Source: an uncultured Pelagibacteraceae bacterium (GTDB lineage: Bacteria; Pseudomonadota; Alphaproteobacteria; Pelagibacterales; Pelagibacteraceae). From it: a stretch of DNA of 64,000 bases. Shown one piece after another: positions 1 through 8,121 of the stretch; the stretch's first letter is position 1, and every line of letters begins with the position of its first letter. Both the position numbers and the translations under genes were made by a program. Under the pieces are notes generated by a model that made no database searches, had not been told where the DNA came from, and saw only the letters and a list, made by a program, of their open reading frames with translations. The stretch covers positions 38,896 to 102,895 of the forward strand of contig CACCBF010000004.1 of the NCBI GenBank assembly GCA_902544135.1, read 5' to 3'.

Positions 1-860
1 AGTATGGAATAATTGTAAAAGACGTAATTCCTGAAGAAAATAAACCTTTTTCAAAAATTTTTAACAAAAATAAAAAGGAACTTTTATTGAGTGATTATAG
101 CTCATTAGAGACAAAAAAACTTCACGCAGCTGCTCAAATTGCGCAAGAAGGTGCGAGTAAAGATATAGAAAATTATCTATCTAAATTTTCTTTTCCGTCT
201 GAAGAATCTAAAAAGCTCTCTAAGGTAGCATTATTAAATTATTGTGGAGCAGCGATATTAATGCCTTATAAACTTTTTCACTCTGAGTGTAAGAAACTCA
301 AGTATGATTTAGAACTACTTCAAAATACATTTGCGACATCTTTTGAACAAGTTGCACATAGAGTAACTTGTTTACAAGATCCAAATTTACCAGGAATTCC
401 ATTCCATTTTTTAAGAGTTGATATGGCAGGAAATATTTCAAAAAGATTCTCTTTATCTGGTATTGAAATCCCAAGATACGGCGGCGCATGTCCTAGATGG
501 AATGTGTATTCTGCATTTACTAGACCAGGTGTTATTCAGAGTGCAGTGAGCAAAATGACAAATGGTGAAAAGTATGTTTGTATCGCTAGAACGGTTGAAA
601 AGGGGATAGGTAGGTTTGGTAGAACTAAAAGTATTTTGTCCATAGGATTAGGGTGTGAAGCAAAATATGCAAAAGATTTTATTTACACAGAAAATTTAAA
701 TATGAGTGATAAATCAACAGAGATACCTATTGGTGTGTCATGTAGAACCTGTGATAGATTAGACTGTTCTCAAAGAGCATTTCCACCATTACACAAAAAG
801 TTTGATGTAGATATAAATACAAGAGGTGTTTCTATCTACGTAAGTGATAAGAAAAATTAA
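1..860 (+). CDS. ScfR-type (short-chain fatty acyl) transcriptional regulator, 5'-truncated
   Basis: The reading frame is open from base 3, so the gene starts left of the window and its N-terminal helix-turn-helix is missing. A TTG at 87 is in frame but lies inside the protein and should not be taken as the start. The visible part has an IrrE/DUF955-like remnant (NYCGAAILMP) followed by the region typical of DUF2083 regulators, ending in the cysteine cluster CRTCDRLDCSQRAFPPL about 40 residues from the C-terminus. Known relatives (RamB, PccR, MccR) sense acyl-CoA esters and control the glyoxylate shunt, propionate or acetate genes. The target genes are not visible here. Family call is firm; the effector is unknown. 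Confidence 0.82.
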   Translation, partial: YGIIVKDVIPEENKPFSKIFNKNKKELLLSDYSSLETKKLHAAAQIAQEGASKDIENYLSKFSFPSEESKKLSKVALLNYCGAAILMPYKLFHSECKKLKYDLELLQNTFATSFEQVAHRVTCLQDPNLPGIPFHFLRVDMAGNISKRFSLSGIEIPRYGGACPRWNVYSAFTRPGVIQSAVSKMTNGEKYVCIARTVEKGIGRFGRTKSILSIGLGCEAKYAKDFIYTENLNMSDKSTEIPIGVSCRTCDRLDCSQRAFPPLHKKFDVDINTRGVSIYVSDKKN

Positions 861-865
861 AAATA

Positions 866-1030
866 ATGATAAAATTTATTATTCCAGCAATTATTGTTTT
901 TTTAATAGTGCTATTTTGGGAAAGAATACAAGAATTTTTTTATAATAAGTTCAATATAAAAATGAACTATATTGTATTGGCTATTTTTATTGCAATTTTA
1001 ACTATTGTCATGGCTTTATTATATTTTTAA
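866..1030 (+). CDS. small membrane protein, 54 aa
   Basis: A 54-residue frame starts with ATG five bases after the regulator's stop. It holds two hydrophobic segments, about residues 3-17 and 34-53, separated by a short loop with WERIQEFFYNKF, so it is probably a two-pass membrane protein. I recognise no family. Spacing suggests cotranscription with the upstream regulator. The hydrophobic pattern and the tight packing support a real gene, but A/T-rich DNA produces such patterns easily. Confidence 0.5.
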   Translation: MIKFIIPAIIVFLIVLFWERIQEFFYNKFNIKMNYIVLAIFIAILTIVMALLYF

Positions 1031-1069
1031 TTTAATGGACTTAAAAATTGAAATAATAAAAATTAGATC

Positions 1070-1699
1070 ATGAGAGAAATGTTCAAAAATGTTAGGGATA
1101 AATTGGCTTCAAAGTATTTAGAAAACAGCTTATCCAAAAGTAATAAAAAATTTAAACCTCGAATTAAAGCTCGATTAAGAAAAAACAAACAAATTTTGAG
1201 TAAAAATTTAATTAATTTTTTTGACTGGATTAAAGGAGCAGAATTAGTTGAATTAAAAGAATGTAATATAAATGAGGACCCTGTAAGACCAGAATTAGAC
1301 AACGCTTTTAGAACAAGTTATGGAAGAAAAATATATGGAGTTAGATATAAAAATGAAATTCATGCAGTAATGTGTTTTGCTTTTACCAATAAAGTACCTA
1401 AAGATGTTAAACAACTAGATAAATTTAGTCATGATGCTTTCTTACAAAGCACCCAAAGGGGTCAAACTGTTGGGCAAATTGCTATTGCATATACCGTCTG
1501 GTCTAAAAAAAGAGGTGGTGGAAAATTAATTGTAAAAGAGGTCTTTAAAAAAATTAAAAAATCAAATCATTTAAACAGACTGGTAACTTTGTCTCCACTA
1601 ACCGATATGGCGACAAAATTTCACTTAAGAAATGGTGCTAAATTGTTACAAGTAAATGAGTCTACTCAAAATTTTGAATATATTGTGAGAAAAAAATGA
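1070..1699 (+). CDS. GNAT-fold-like protein of unknown function, 209 aa
   Basis: The N-terminal 50 residues are rich in Lys/Arg and probably helical. The C-terminal half looks like a GNAT acyltransferase fold: the stretch KRGGGKLIV resembles the acyl-CoA pyrophosphate loop, and VTLSPLTDMATKFHLRNGA resembles the TLSP segment in the GNAT-like domain of malonyl-CoA decarboxylase. No named family is recognised. It overlaps the rseP start by 4 bases (ATGA), so translation is probably coupled. A catalytic role as acyltransferase or decarboxylase is inference; it could also be a degenerate member. Confidence 0.6.
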   Translation: MREMFKNVRDKLASKYLENSLSKSNKKFKPRIKARLRKNKQILSKNLINFFDWIKGAELVELKECNINEDPVRPELDNAFRTSYGRKIYGVRYKNEIHAVMCFAFTNKVPKDVKQLDKFSHDAFLQSTQRGQTVGQIAIAYTVWSKKRGGGKLIVKEVFKKIKKSNHLNRLVTLSPLTDMATKFHLRNGAKLLQVNESTQNFEYIVRKK

Positions 1700-2820
1700 T
1701 TTCATTTATCATGAGTTATTTAATTCCATTTCTTATACTTATAATGATTGTCGTTTTCATACATGAATATGGGCATTATTACTTTGCAAAAAAATATGGT
1801 GTAGGTGTTACAGACTTTTCAATTGGATTTGGTAAAGAAATATTTGGCTGGAATGATAAGTCTGGCACGCGTTGGAAATTATGTTTGATACCACTTGGAG
1901 GCTATGTAAAATTTTTTGGAGATCGAAATGTTTTTTCTCAAGCTGACCAAGAAGAATTAATTAAACAATATAATGATCAAGATAGGAAAAAATTATTTGT
2001 TCTCAAACCATTATATCAAAGAGTATTGATAGTATTTGGTGGTCCGCTAGCCAATTTTATTTTAGCTTTAGTCATCTTTTTTTCAATTTATACTTTTATC
2101 GGAAAAGATTTTACTCCTGCTGTTATTAATGAGGTACAAAAAGATAGCCCCGCAATGATTGGTGGTCTTAAACAAGATGACATTATTTTAGAAATCGATG
2201 GTAACGAGGTTCAAAGTATTATGGATGTGTCTAAATATATAACAATGTCCTCAGCTGATATTATAGATTTTAAGGTCAAAAGATTTTCTGATGAAATTAT
2301 ACTTAAAGTAAAACCAAACACTGTTCTTGGTGAAGATAACCTTGGTAACAAAATACAAAAAAGAATGGTTGGCATTAAATTAGGTGCATATAATAATGAA
2401 GTTAATCATGTAAAGTTAGGGCCTGTTAAAGCTCTATACCATGCAGCTAATGAAGTTATCTATGTAAGCACTGCATCATTAAAATACATAGGTAGCATGA
2501 TAATAGGTAAAGCTGATACATCTCAATTAGGGGGACCTATTAGAATTGCAAAAATATCTGGTCAAGTTGCGGAATTTGGAGTTTTGGCTTTTATAAGCAT
2601 GATGGCTTATATTTCTATAAGTTTAGGGTTAGTAAATTTATTCCCAATTCCAATGCTGGATGGAGGCCATTTAATGTTTTATACATTTGAGAAAATTCTA
2701 GGAAGACCATTATCGCAAAAAACACAGGAGGGTTTTTTTCGAATCGGTGTGTTTTTATTGTTAACCCTAATGTTTTTCACCACATTTAATGATTTGAAGG
2801 ACCTTGGAGTATTACAATAA
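1696..2820 (+). CDS. rseP: RIP metalloprotease RseP (site-2 protease, MmpA-like)
   Basis: Inner-membrane zinc protease that cleaves transmembrane segments of regulators such as anti-sigma factors. The zinc-binding HEYGH is at residues 23-27 in the first membrane helix and the second active-site motif LDGGHL is at 321-326. A PDZ domain lies between them (roughly 125-210, with DSPAMIGGLKQDDIILEIDG). At 374 aa it has the usual length for an alphaproteobacterial S2P. In many proteobacteria rseP lies between dxr and bamA; here its neighbour is a GNAT-like gene, and HU follows. The start overlaps the preceding stop; a second Met at residue 6 is possible. Confidence 0.95.
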   Translation: MISFIMSYLIPFLILIMIVVFIHEYGHYYFAKKYGVGVTDFSIGFGKEIFGWNDKSGTRWKLCLIPLGGYVKFFGDRNVFSQADQEELIKQYNDQDRKKLFVLKPLYQRVLIVFGGPLANFILALVIFFSIYTFIGKDFTPAVINEVQKDSPAMIGGLKQDDIILEIDGNEVQSIMDVSKYITMSSADIIDFKVKRFSDEIILKVKPNTVLGEDNLGNKIQKRMVGIKLGAYNNEVNHVKLGPVKALYHAANEVIYVSTASLKYIGSMIIGKADTSQLGGPIRIAKISGQVAEFGVLAFISMMAYISISLGLVNLFPIPMLDGGHLMFYTFEKILGRPLSQKTQEGFFRIGVFLLLTLMFFTTFNDLKDLGVLQ

Positions 2821-2973
2821 AATTTGCCTAAATTTCAAAAAAATCCAATAAAATCAATGTTTTTATAAACATACTAGATATTGTGTATAAGTATTTTATT
2901 TACACTAAAAAAAGTCTTGATTTATAAAGGTTTTTGATAAAGATAGTAAATAACCTAATAAACCGGAGCTAAA

Positions 2974-3249
2974 ATGAACAAAAAACAATTAGTGGTCAAG
3001 CTTTCAGGGGCTTTAAACTTGAGTAAAGCTGATGCTGAGAGAACTTTTGACACAATTACCAACACTATTTTGGACGCTTTAAAAGCTGACGATTCAGTCA
3101 AAATTGCTGGATTTGGCACATATAAAGTGGCTAAGAGAAAAGCCAGGGTTGGAAGAAACCCAAGAACTGGTGAGCAAATTCAAATTGCTGCATCACAGAA
3201 GGTCAAATTCTTACCTGCAAAAGCTTTAAAAGAAGTTTTCAATAAATAA
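2974..3249 (+). CDS. hupB: HU family DNA-binding protein
   Basis: Histone-like nucleoid protein, 91 aa, the standard HU length. The DNA-intercalating arm GRNPRTGE is at residues 60-67 and the N-terminal dimerisation helices fit HU-beta. The start is supported by a GGAG ribosome-binding site about 8 bases upstream (CCGGAGCTAAAATG). A 153-base gap precedes it and a hairpin follows, so it is probably its own transcription unit. Members of this family include IHF subunits, but the arm and length fit HU better. Confidence 0.93.
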   Translation: MNKKQLVVKLSGALNLSKADAERTFDTITNTILDALKADDSVKIAGFGTYKVAKRKARVGRNPRTGEQIQIAASQKVKFLPAKALKEVFNK

Positions 3250-3257
3250 AGATCTTT

Positions 3258-3289
3258 ACAGCCTTAACATAATTGTGTGTTAAGGCTGT
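3258..3289 (+). terminator. hairpin downstream of HU
   Basis: A perfect 12-bp inverted repeat (ACAGCCTTAACA and TGTTAAGGCTGT) encloses an 8-base loop, starting eight bases after the HU stop codon. Only a short T run follows, so it may act as a weak terminator or as a 3' stabilising structure. Confidence 0.7.
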
Positions 3290-3293
3290 TACT

Positions 3294-3312
3294 ATATGCA
3301 AATTCTGCATAT
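3294..3312 (+). promoter_or_regulatory. small inverted repeat upstream of amt
   Basis: ATATGCA and TGCATAT form a 7-bp inverted repeat around AATTC, between the HU terminator and the amt gene. It could be an operator or chance in A/T-rich DNA. Confidence 0.25.
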
Positions 3313-3384
3313 CAAATTCTCATAATCAACGTTAGTTTTTCGTATTTTTAAAAATATAAGAACTCTCTTAACAGGGAGGTCTTA

Positions 3385-4683
3385 ATGACTAAATTATTAA
3401 AAAAAATAAGTGTGCCACTTGTTAGTTTAATTTTTTTATTAAACATGAGTAGTGCAGGATATGCAGAATCAACTGTTTCTGCGGAAGTAGGGTTTATTTT
3501 TAATACTCTACTATTTTTAATGTGTGGATTCCTGGTCTTTTTTATGGCTTGTGGATTTGCAATGTTAGAGTCAGGTATGGTTACATCGAAAAGTGTATCT
3601 GTAATCTGTGCAAAAAATATAGGTTTAGTATCCATTGGAGCAATAATGTTCTGGTTGGTTGGATATAACCTAGCATATGGTATCCCAGAAGGAGGATACA
3701 TTGGAAAATTCATTCCGTGGAAAGACGGTAGTAAAATCGATACTGGTTATGCGGATGGATCAGATTGGTATTTCCAAATGGTATTTTGTGTAACAACAGT
3801 TTCAATTGTTTCTGGAACAATGGCTGAAAGAATTAAATTATGGCCATTCTTTTTATTTGCAGCAATTCTAGCTGGTGTTATTTATCCAATTGTAATGGGT
3901 TGGCAGTGGGGAGGCGGCTGGTTAGCTAAAGCTGGTTTCTCCGACTTTGCTGGTTCAACATTAGTACACTCAACTGGTGGAGCAGCTGCTTTAGCTGGTG
4001 CAATACTTATTGGGCCTAGATTAGGTAGATTTACTAAGTCTGGAGCTCCAGCACCACTTAAACCTTTTGCAGCATCTTCAATTCCATTAGTTACATTAGG
4101 TGTATTCATCTTATGGCTAGGTTGGTTTGGATTTAATGGTGGTTCACAATTAGCAATAGGAACCGCTCCTGATGCAATTGCTGTATCGAAAATATTTATA
4201 AACACTCTATTAGCTGGTGCAGGTGGTGTAATGGCCGCTGCAGCTGTCACTAGATTATCTGGTAAAACAGATGTAGTTCAAATGCTTAATGGATGTATTG
4301 GTGGCCTAGTTGCTATTACTGCAGAACCATTAATGCCTTCACCGTTTGCTTCAATTTTAATTGGTGCAGTAGGAGGTATAATAGTTGTTTATGGTACTAA
4401 GATGTTGTTTGCTTTAAAAATCGATGACGTAGTCGGAGCAATTCCTGCTCACATGTTTGCAGGTATCTGGGGAACTTTAATAGTTCCAGCTACAAACTCG
4501 GGTGCGAATTTTGGCACTCAGTTACTAGGCGTAATTTCAATAAATGCATTTGTATTTGTTGCTGCGTTTATAGTTTGGTCATTGATGAAAGCTACAATGG
4601 GTATCAGATTGAGTAAAGAAGCTGAACTGAAAGGAACTGATGTGTCAGAGACTGGAGTTATAGCTTACTCGATCAGAGACTAA
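3385..4683 (+). CDS. amtB: ammonium transporter (Amt/MEP/Rh family)
   Basis: Trimeric inner-membrane ammonium channel, 432 aa. A cleavable signal peptide ends near AGYA (residues 24-27), as in other Amt proteins. The pore signature DFAGSTLVHSTGG contains Asp187 and the first twin His195; the second twin His lies in IPAHMFAGIWGTL near residue 354. The start is fixed by a strong AGGGAGG ribosome-binding site just upstream. No glnK/PII gene is adjacent, unlike the common glnK-amtB pair. It is followed by two hairpins and appears monocistronic. SAR11 genomes are known to carry several amt copies; which paralogue this is cannot be decided here. Confidence 0.95.
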   Translation: MTKLLKKISVPLVSLIFLLNMSSAGYAESTVSAEVGFIFNTLLFLMCGFLVFFMACGFAMLESGMVTSKSVSVICAKNIGLVSIGAIMFWLVGYNLAYGIPEGGYIGKFIPWKDGSKIDTGYADGSDWYFQMVFCVTTVSIVSGTMAERIKLWPFFLFAAILAGVIYPIVMGWQWGGGWLAKAGFSDFAGSTLVHSTGGAAALAGAILIGPRLGRFTKSGAPAPLKPFAASSIPLVTLGVFILWLGWFGFNGGSQLAIGTAPDAIAVSKIFINTLLAGAGGVMAAAAVTRLSGKTDVVQMLNGCIGGLVAITAEPLMPSPFASILIGAVGGIIVVYGTKMLFALKIDDVVGAIPAHMFAGIWGTLIVPATNSGANFGTQLLGVISINAFVFVAAFIVWSLMKATMGIRLSKEAELKGTDVSETGVIAYSIRD

Positions 4684-4697
4684 TTGCTTGCAATATT

Positions 4698-4746
4698 AAG
4701 GAACTCTTCGCTCTCTGTAAATAAATTACTCATCGGAGAGTTCCTT
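4698..4746 (+). terminator. hairpin after amt (first)
   Basis: AAGGAACTCT at 4698-4707 pairs perfectly with AGAGTTCCTT at 4737-4746, with a 29-base loop that may fold further. It begins 15 bases after the amt stop. Two T residues at most follow the stem, so it may be a 3' end structure more than a classical terminator. Confidence 0.5.
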
Positions 4747-4779
4747 TAAACTTTTCTCTCTCTAGTTAGTTAAATAAAT

Positions 4780-4807
4780 AAAAGCCCCCTCCCTCGGGGG
4801 CTTTTTT
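4780..4807 (+). terminator. intrinsic terminator between amt and the convergent glycosyltransferase gene
   Basis: AAAAGCCCCC pairs with GGGGGCTTTT around a six-base loop, followed by more T residues. The A tract on one side and the T tract on the other make it functional on both strands, which fits the convergent gene ending at 4819. Confidence 0.9.
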
Positions 4808-4818
4808 AACTACTAAAA

Positions 4819-5835
4819 TCATTTGTTTTCATTCCAAAGTTTTTTCCAGTCGATTTGAGGAGATAAACCATATACGGAATTTATATTTGTTAAATGAATA
4901 GCAATTGACGGCATTGGAGAAAAGCAGTGAACCTTTTTATACAAATCGTGAAGCGGTTTTTCATAAGGATCATAATTGTTCAAAAACATATCCTCGTAAT
5001 AACTCCAATATTTCTTAAGTGTATTTTTTGATAATAAATATGTGCAAAGACTTTCTCCAACTTGTCTCCAGTGTTTTTTGTGACCCATTAGAATATATGT
5101 ATTTTCATATTTTTGATAAAGATAGGGATAATCTGAAGGACATAAAATTATATCGTCTTTTGTTTGAGAAGAAAATTTTTGATAGCTACATACCATTTCT
5201 TCAATGGCGTTTTCTGCATGGATATAATCGTCCTCAACAAAATAAATTAAATCATAATCCTCTTTTAAAGCAAAATTTTTTGATTGCATTATATGGCAAT
5301 TATGAGAGATCATTCTCGGATTATCTTTAAAATTTAACTTTTCTGAATATTTATCGATATCCAATTTTTCAATGTCATAACTGATTTTTTCTTTTGAACA
5401 GATATCATTAAATTGATCAATTATACTTTTATCAGATTTATCGTCAATTATTTTCAGGTAGGTTTTTAACTCATCAAATCTTTTATTGAAGCTTGATATA
5501 TTTCTGCAGATTGATCTTAATGATCTTAAAGTATATTCTTTTTTTTCTTCTTCAAATATTCTTTTTTTATTTTGACTAAGTAATTTATTTTCATTTGTAA
5601 AAGATCTAAAAATAATAACTAAACTTTTTACTTTATTTTTAATTTCTACTTCCCCCAAAGGTAAGGTTATTATCTTTTTATTTATTTCTGTAACACTTTG
5701 TTCCTCAGTATTTTCTCTTGTTGAAAAAGTTAAGTTATTTTGATCGACAAGTTCAAATCCTAATTTACGATTTATCTTAATTAACCATTTTTTTAAAAAA
5801 TTTGAATTAGATATATTTTTTTTAATTTTTTTCAT
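4819..5835 (-). CDS. glycosyltransferase-like protein, 338 aa
   Basis: A basic N-terminal stretch (KKIKKNISNSNFLKKWLIK) is followed by a poorly conserved region and then a GT-A-like core. The segment YFVEDDYIHAENA, about residues 203-215, resembles the DxD-type nucleotide-sugar and metal site with the preceding beta strand. Downstream pieces (ILCPSDYPY, HWRQVGES) resemble acceptor-binding regions. This suggests transfer of a sugar to a surface glycan, but the family is only inferred. It stands alone, with no other polysaccharide genes nearby, between amt (convergent) and the rhodanese gene (divergent). Confidence 0.6.
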   Translation of the reverse strand: MKKIKKNISNSNFLKKWLIKINRKLGFELVDQNNLTFSTRENTEEQSVTEINKKIITLPLGEVEIKNKVKSLVIIFRSFTNENKLLSQNKKRIFEEEKKEYTLRSLRSICRNISSFNKRFDELKTYLKIIDDKSDKSIIDQFNDICSKEKISYDIEKLDIDKYSEKLNFKDNPRMISHNCHIMQSKNFALKEDYDLIYFVEDDYIHAENAIEEMVCSYQKFSSQTKDDIILCPSDYPYLYQKYENTYILMGHKKHWRQVGESLCTYLLSKNTLKKYWSYYEDMFLNNYDPYEKPLHDLYKKVHCFSPMPSIAIHLTNINSVYGLSPQIDWKKLWNENK

Positions 5836-5968
5836 TATTTTTAATTACACATTATAGTTGGATAACTAAATTTGATTATATTATCAATATTATTACTATG
5901 AGTGTAAATTATATGTATTTTTAATGTTTTTTTTAAATTTTGAAGTAATATAATTAATTAAAAAATTT

Positions 5969-6352
5969 ATGGTTATTAAATCTTCTAAATCTTTAGTTTC
6001 TGCGGCTTTAGATCAAATTGAAACTATCAATGCTGACCAAGCATTTGATAAAGTAAATAATGATCAATGTAATTTGATTGATATTAGAGATATAAGAGAA
6101 CTTGAGAGGGAAGGTAGAATAGATAATTCACTTCATATACCAAGAGGTATGTTGGAGTTTTGGTTAGACCCTGAAAGCCCTTATTTTAAAGAAGGTAAGT
6201 TAGATATGAAAAAAGAGATGGTTCTTTTCTGTGCTGGTGGTTTGAGATCTGCTTTGGCAGCAAAAACTTTAAAAGATATGGGGTTTGAAAAAGTTTCTCA
6301 TATTGATGGTGGTTTTGGCAAATTAAAAGAAAGTAAATTTAAAATTACTTAA
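5969..6352 (+). CDS. rhodanese-like domain protein
   Basis: Single-domain sulfurtransferase of 127 aa. The active-site loop CAGGLRS starts at Cys88, the persulfide-carrying position, and IDIRDIRELEREG matches the conserved CH2 region. No signal peptide, so it is cytoplasmic. A perfect TATAAT lies at 5949-5954, about 15 bases before the start, suggesting a very short leader. It converges on the isomerase gene with a 4-base overlap of coding ends. The sulfur donor and acceptor are unknown. Confidence 0.85.
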   Translation: MVIKSSKSLVSAALDQIETINADQAFDKVNNDQCNLIDIRDIRELEREGRIDNSLHIPRGMLEFWLDPESPYFKEGKLDMKKEMVLFCAGGLRSALAAKTLKDMGFEKVSHIDGGFGKLKESKFKIT

Positions 6353-6927
6353 GAATTAAATTCATCAAGAGCATACTCAAGTCTATCTTGTCCCCAAAAA
6401 AGTTTGTCATTTATTATAAAAGTAGGAGCACCAAATATATTTTGTTTGAATGCTAAATTTGTCAAACTCTTAAGTTCATCCTTAATTTTTTTATCTTTTA
6501 TACCGGTAGTAAATGAATTTTCATCAATTTCAGAGTCAAATAAAATTTTTTTTATATTCTCTTCTTTTGATATGTCGATATTATCTTTCCAGTAAGCATC
6601 AAAGCAAACATCAAAAAATTTATCTTTTTTATCTTTATTAATAAGGAGGTATCCTCTCATAAGATACAAGGAATTAATTGGAAATTTTTCATTCCATTTA
6701 AAAGATATTTTATTTTTTTCTGCGATTAAAATGCAATCATCCCTCATATTTTTCATTTTTCTCTCATTAAAAGCTGGGGCAGTAATATTACCAAGGTTAT
6801 GTAAACCTCCTAATAAAATACCTTTATAATTAAAATTTTTTCTTTGATTTAAATTAATAATTTTTCTATGTGCTAAATATGAATAAGGGCTAATAAAATC
6901 AAAATAAAAATCTATTAATTTATTCAT
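6349..6927 (-). CDS. DsbA-fold 2-hydroxychromene-2-carboxylate isomerase family protein
   Basis: 192 aa, with the typical start DFYFDFISPYSYLA (residues 6-19) that carries the Ser used to bind glutathione in this kappa-class GST-like family. The C-terminal FGAPTFIINDKLFWGQDR matches the cis-Pro and FxGxDR region. Characterised members isomerise 2-hydroxychromene-2-carboxylate in naphthalene degradation; no such pathway is visible, so the real substrate is unknown. It overlaps the start of the ABA4-like gene's downstream end by 8 bases, so the two are cotranscribed. Confidence 0.85.
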   Translation of the reverse strand: MNKLIDFYFDFISPYSYLAHRKIINLNQRKNFNYKGILLGGLHNLGNITAPAFNERKMKNMRDDCILIAEKNKISFKWNEKFPINSLYLMRGYLLINKDKKDKFFDVCFDAYWKDNIDISKEENIKKILFDSEIDENSFTTGIKDKKIKDELKSLTNLAFKQNIFGAPTFIINDKLFWGQDRLEYALDEFNS

Positions 6928-7393
6928 ATAAATTTATACTTTTTGCATAAAATATTCTTATCAACCAATATATGAATACTCCTAGAGGACCAATCAAATA
7001 AGTAATTATTAAAGGAAAAGCGACAAGAATTTTATTTATTAATAACTTTTGGGAGTCTCTTACCATCCATCCTCCTATAAATAAATTTATGGATACAAAA
7101 TGTATCCAAAATAAAATTAGAAATAAATTATTTGAAAATAAGCTAGATAAATTTGATATACTTAGGTAAAGCTCAAAGTTACCGAAAAAATCATATGTAT
7201 TTAAATAAGATTTATATAATGCAAATATATATGCTCCACTAAGCAATAAGATTGGTAAGATAGAAGTTACAAAAAATTTATTAATATTTGATGAAGGAAA
7301 AAAAATTAATATTAGCCAAAATGGTAATACACCTAAATTTACCCAAAAATAGAGAATTTCAATTGTAAAATATGCATAAATTTGTTCGATCAT
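6920..7393 (-). CDS. ABA4-like (DUF4281) integral membrane protein
   Basis: 157 aa with four to five hydrophobic helices. The region WIHFVSINLFIGGWMVRDS, followed by LVAFPLIITYLIGPLGVFIY, matches the signature of the ABA4/DUF4281 family (HF..xLFxGxW..xD, then a GPxG segment). Plant ABA4 is needed for neoxanthin formation; bacterial members are of uncertain function. It is the first gene of a two-gene unit with the DsbA-fold isomerase, and only 28 bases separate its start from that of recX on the other strand. Confidence 0.72.
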   Translation of the reverse strand: MIEQIYAYFTIEILYFWVNLGVLPFWLILIFFPSSNINKFFVTSILPILLLSGAYIFALYKSYLNTYDFFGNFELYLSISNLSSLFSNNLFLILFWIHFVSINLFIGGWMVRDSQKLLINKILVAFPLIITYLIGPLGVFIYWLIRIFYAKSINLYE

Positions 7394-7421
7394 TTAAGAT
7401 TATATTATATTAAATCTAACA

Positions 7422-7985
7422 ATGATTCCTATAAGAAATAAACGAAAAACATTACAAGCAACTGTAGATGAAATAAGAAATTTTGCGTTAGTTTATGTTG
7501 ATAAATATGCACCATCAAAACAACAATTACGCACATATTTATTAAAGAAATATTTAAAATTATCAGTGTCAAATATAAAAAAACAAGATGTCACCAACTT
7601 AATTGACGTTGTTCTTTCTGATTTAGAAAAGAGTAAATTTATAAATGACAAATTTTATTCAGAAAGCAAGGCTAAAAGTATGATCCGTAGGGGAAACTCA
7701 ATAAATAAAATTAGAAATTATCTAATTGGAAAAGGCGTGAAAGATCAATTCATCAAGGATACTGTTAATAAAATTAATGAGAATAATTCAGATCAAGATT
7801 TTTTTTCAGCAATTAAAATTTGCAAAAAGAAAAGAATAGGCCCAGCTAGAACCGAGGATAATCGTCCATTATTTTATAAAAAAGATATATCTCTATTAGC
7901 AAGAAATGGATTTGATTTTGAAACTTCGAAAAAAGTGATGGATTTACAAAAAGATGATTTTATAAAAATAATTAGATTACTTTAA
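7422..7985 (+). CDS. recX: regulatory protein RecX
   Basis: 187 aa, helical, basic, with the three-helix repeat architecture of RecX: VLSDLEKSKFINDKFYSESK is the usual core motif, followed by RGNSINKIRNYLIGKGVKD. RecX binds RecA filaments and limits recombinase activity. recA is not adjacent in this window. The start is the first ATG after the 28-base divergent gap. Sequence is diverged but the repeat pattern is clear. Confidence 0.8.
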   Translation: MIPIRNKRKTLQATVDEIRNFALVYVDKYAPSKQQLRTYLLKKYLKLSVSNIKKQDVTNLIDVVLSDLEKSKFINDKFYSESKAKSMIRRGNSINKIRNYLIGKGVKDQFIKDTVNKINENNSDQDFFSAIKICKKKRIGPARTEDNRPLFYKKDISLLARNGFDFETSKKVMDLQKDDFIKIIRLL

Positions 7986-8120
7986 TTTATTTTTTTTTTC
8001 ATCTTTAACTAAATTGTTAATTTTATTTCTGATATAATTTTTTACAAAGACAAATACTAAAAGACCAAAAATTGATACAGAGACAATTATAATTAATATT
8101 ATTCTTAGTTGCTCATCCAT
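7977..8120 (-). CDS. small single-pass membrane protein, 47 aa
   Basis: The frame begins one base after the cysQ stop (TAA A ATG on the minus strand) and runs 47 codons. Residues 6-27 are strongly hydrophobic (RIILIIIVSVSIFGLLVFVF) and the tail is Lys/Asn rich, so the tail is probably cytoplasmic. Its end overlaps the end of recX by 9 bases. No family recognised. The tight link to cysQ supports expression. Confidence 0.55.
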   Translation of the reverse strand: MDEQLRIILIIIVSVSIFGLLVFVFVKNYIRNKINNLVKDEKKNKLK

Positions 8121-8121
8121 T

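Noticed and set aside
87..89. TTG as start of the ScfR-like gene
   Set aside because: The frame is open to the left edge and the helix-turn-helix domain must lie before it, so the gene is truncated by the window.
3343..3356. 14-bp A/T palindrome TATTTTTAAAAATA before amt
   Set aside because: Expected by chance in such A/T-rich DNA and with no G/C content to support a site or stem.
3882..4250. Long antisense frame inside amt (and similar frames opposite aprA, clpX, lon and nuoF)
   Set aside because: They are mirror images of strongly conserved genes in the opposite strand, with biased composition and no independent signals.
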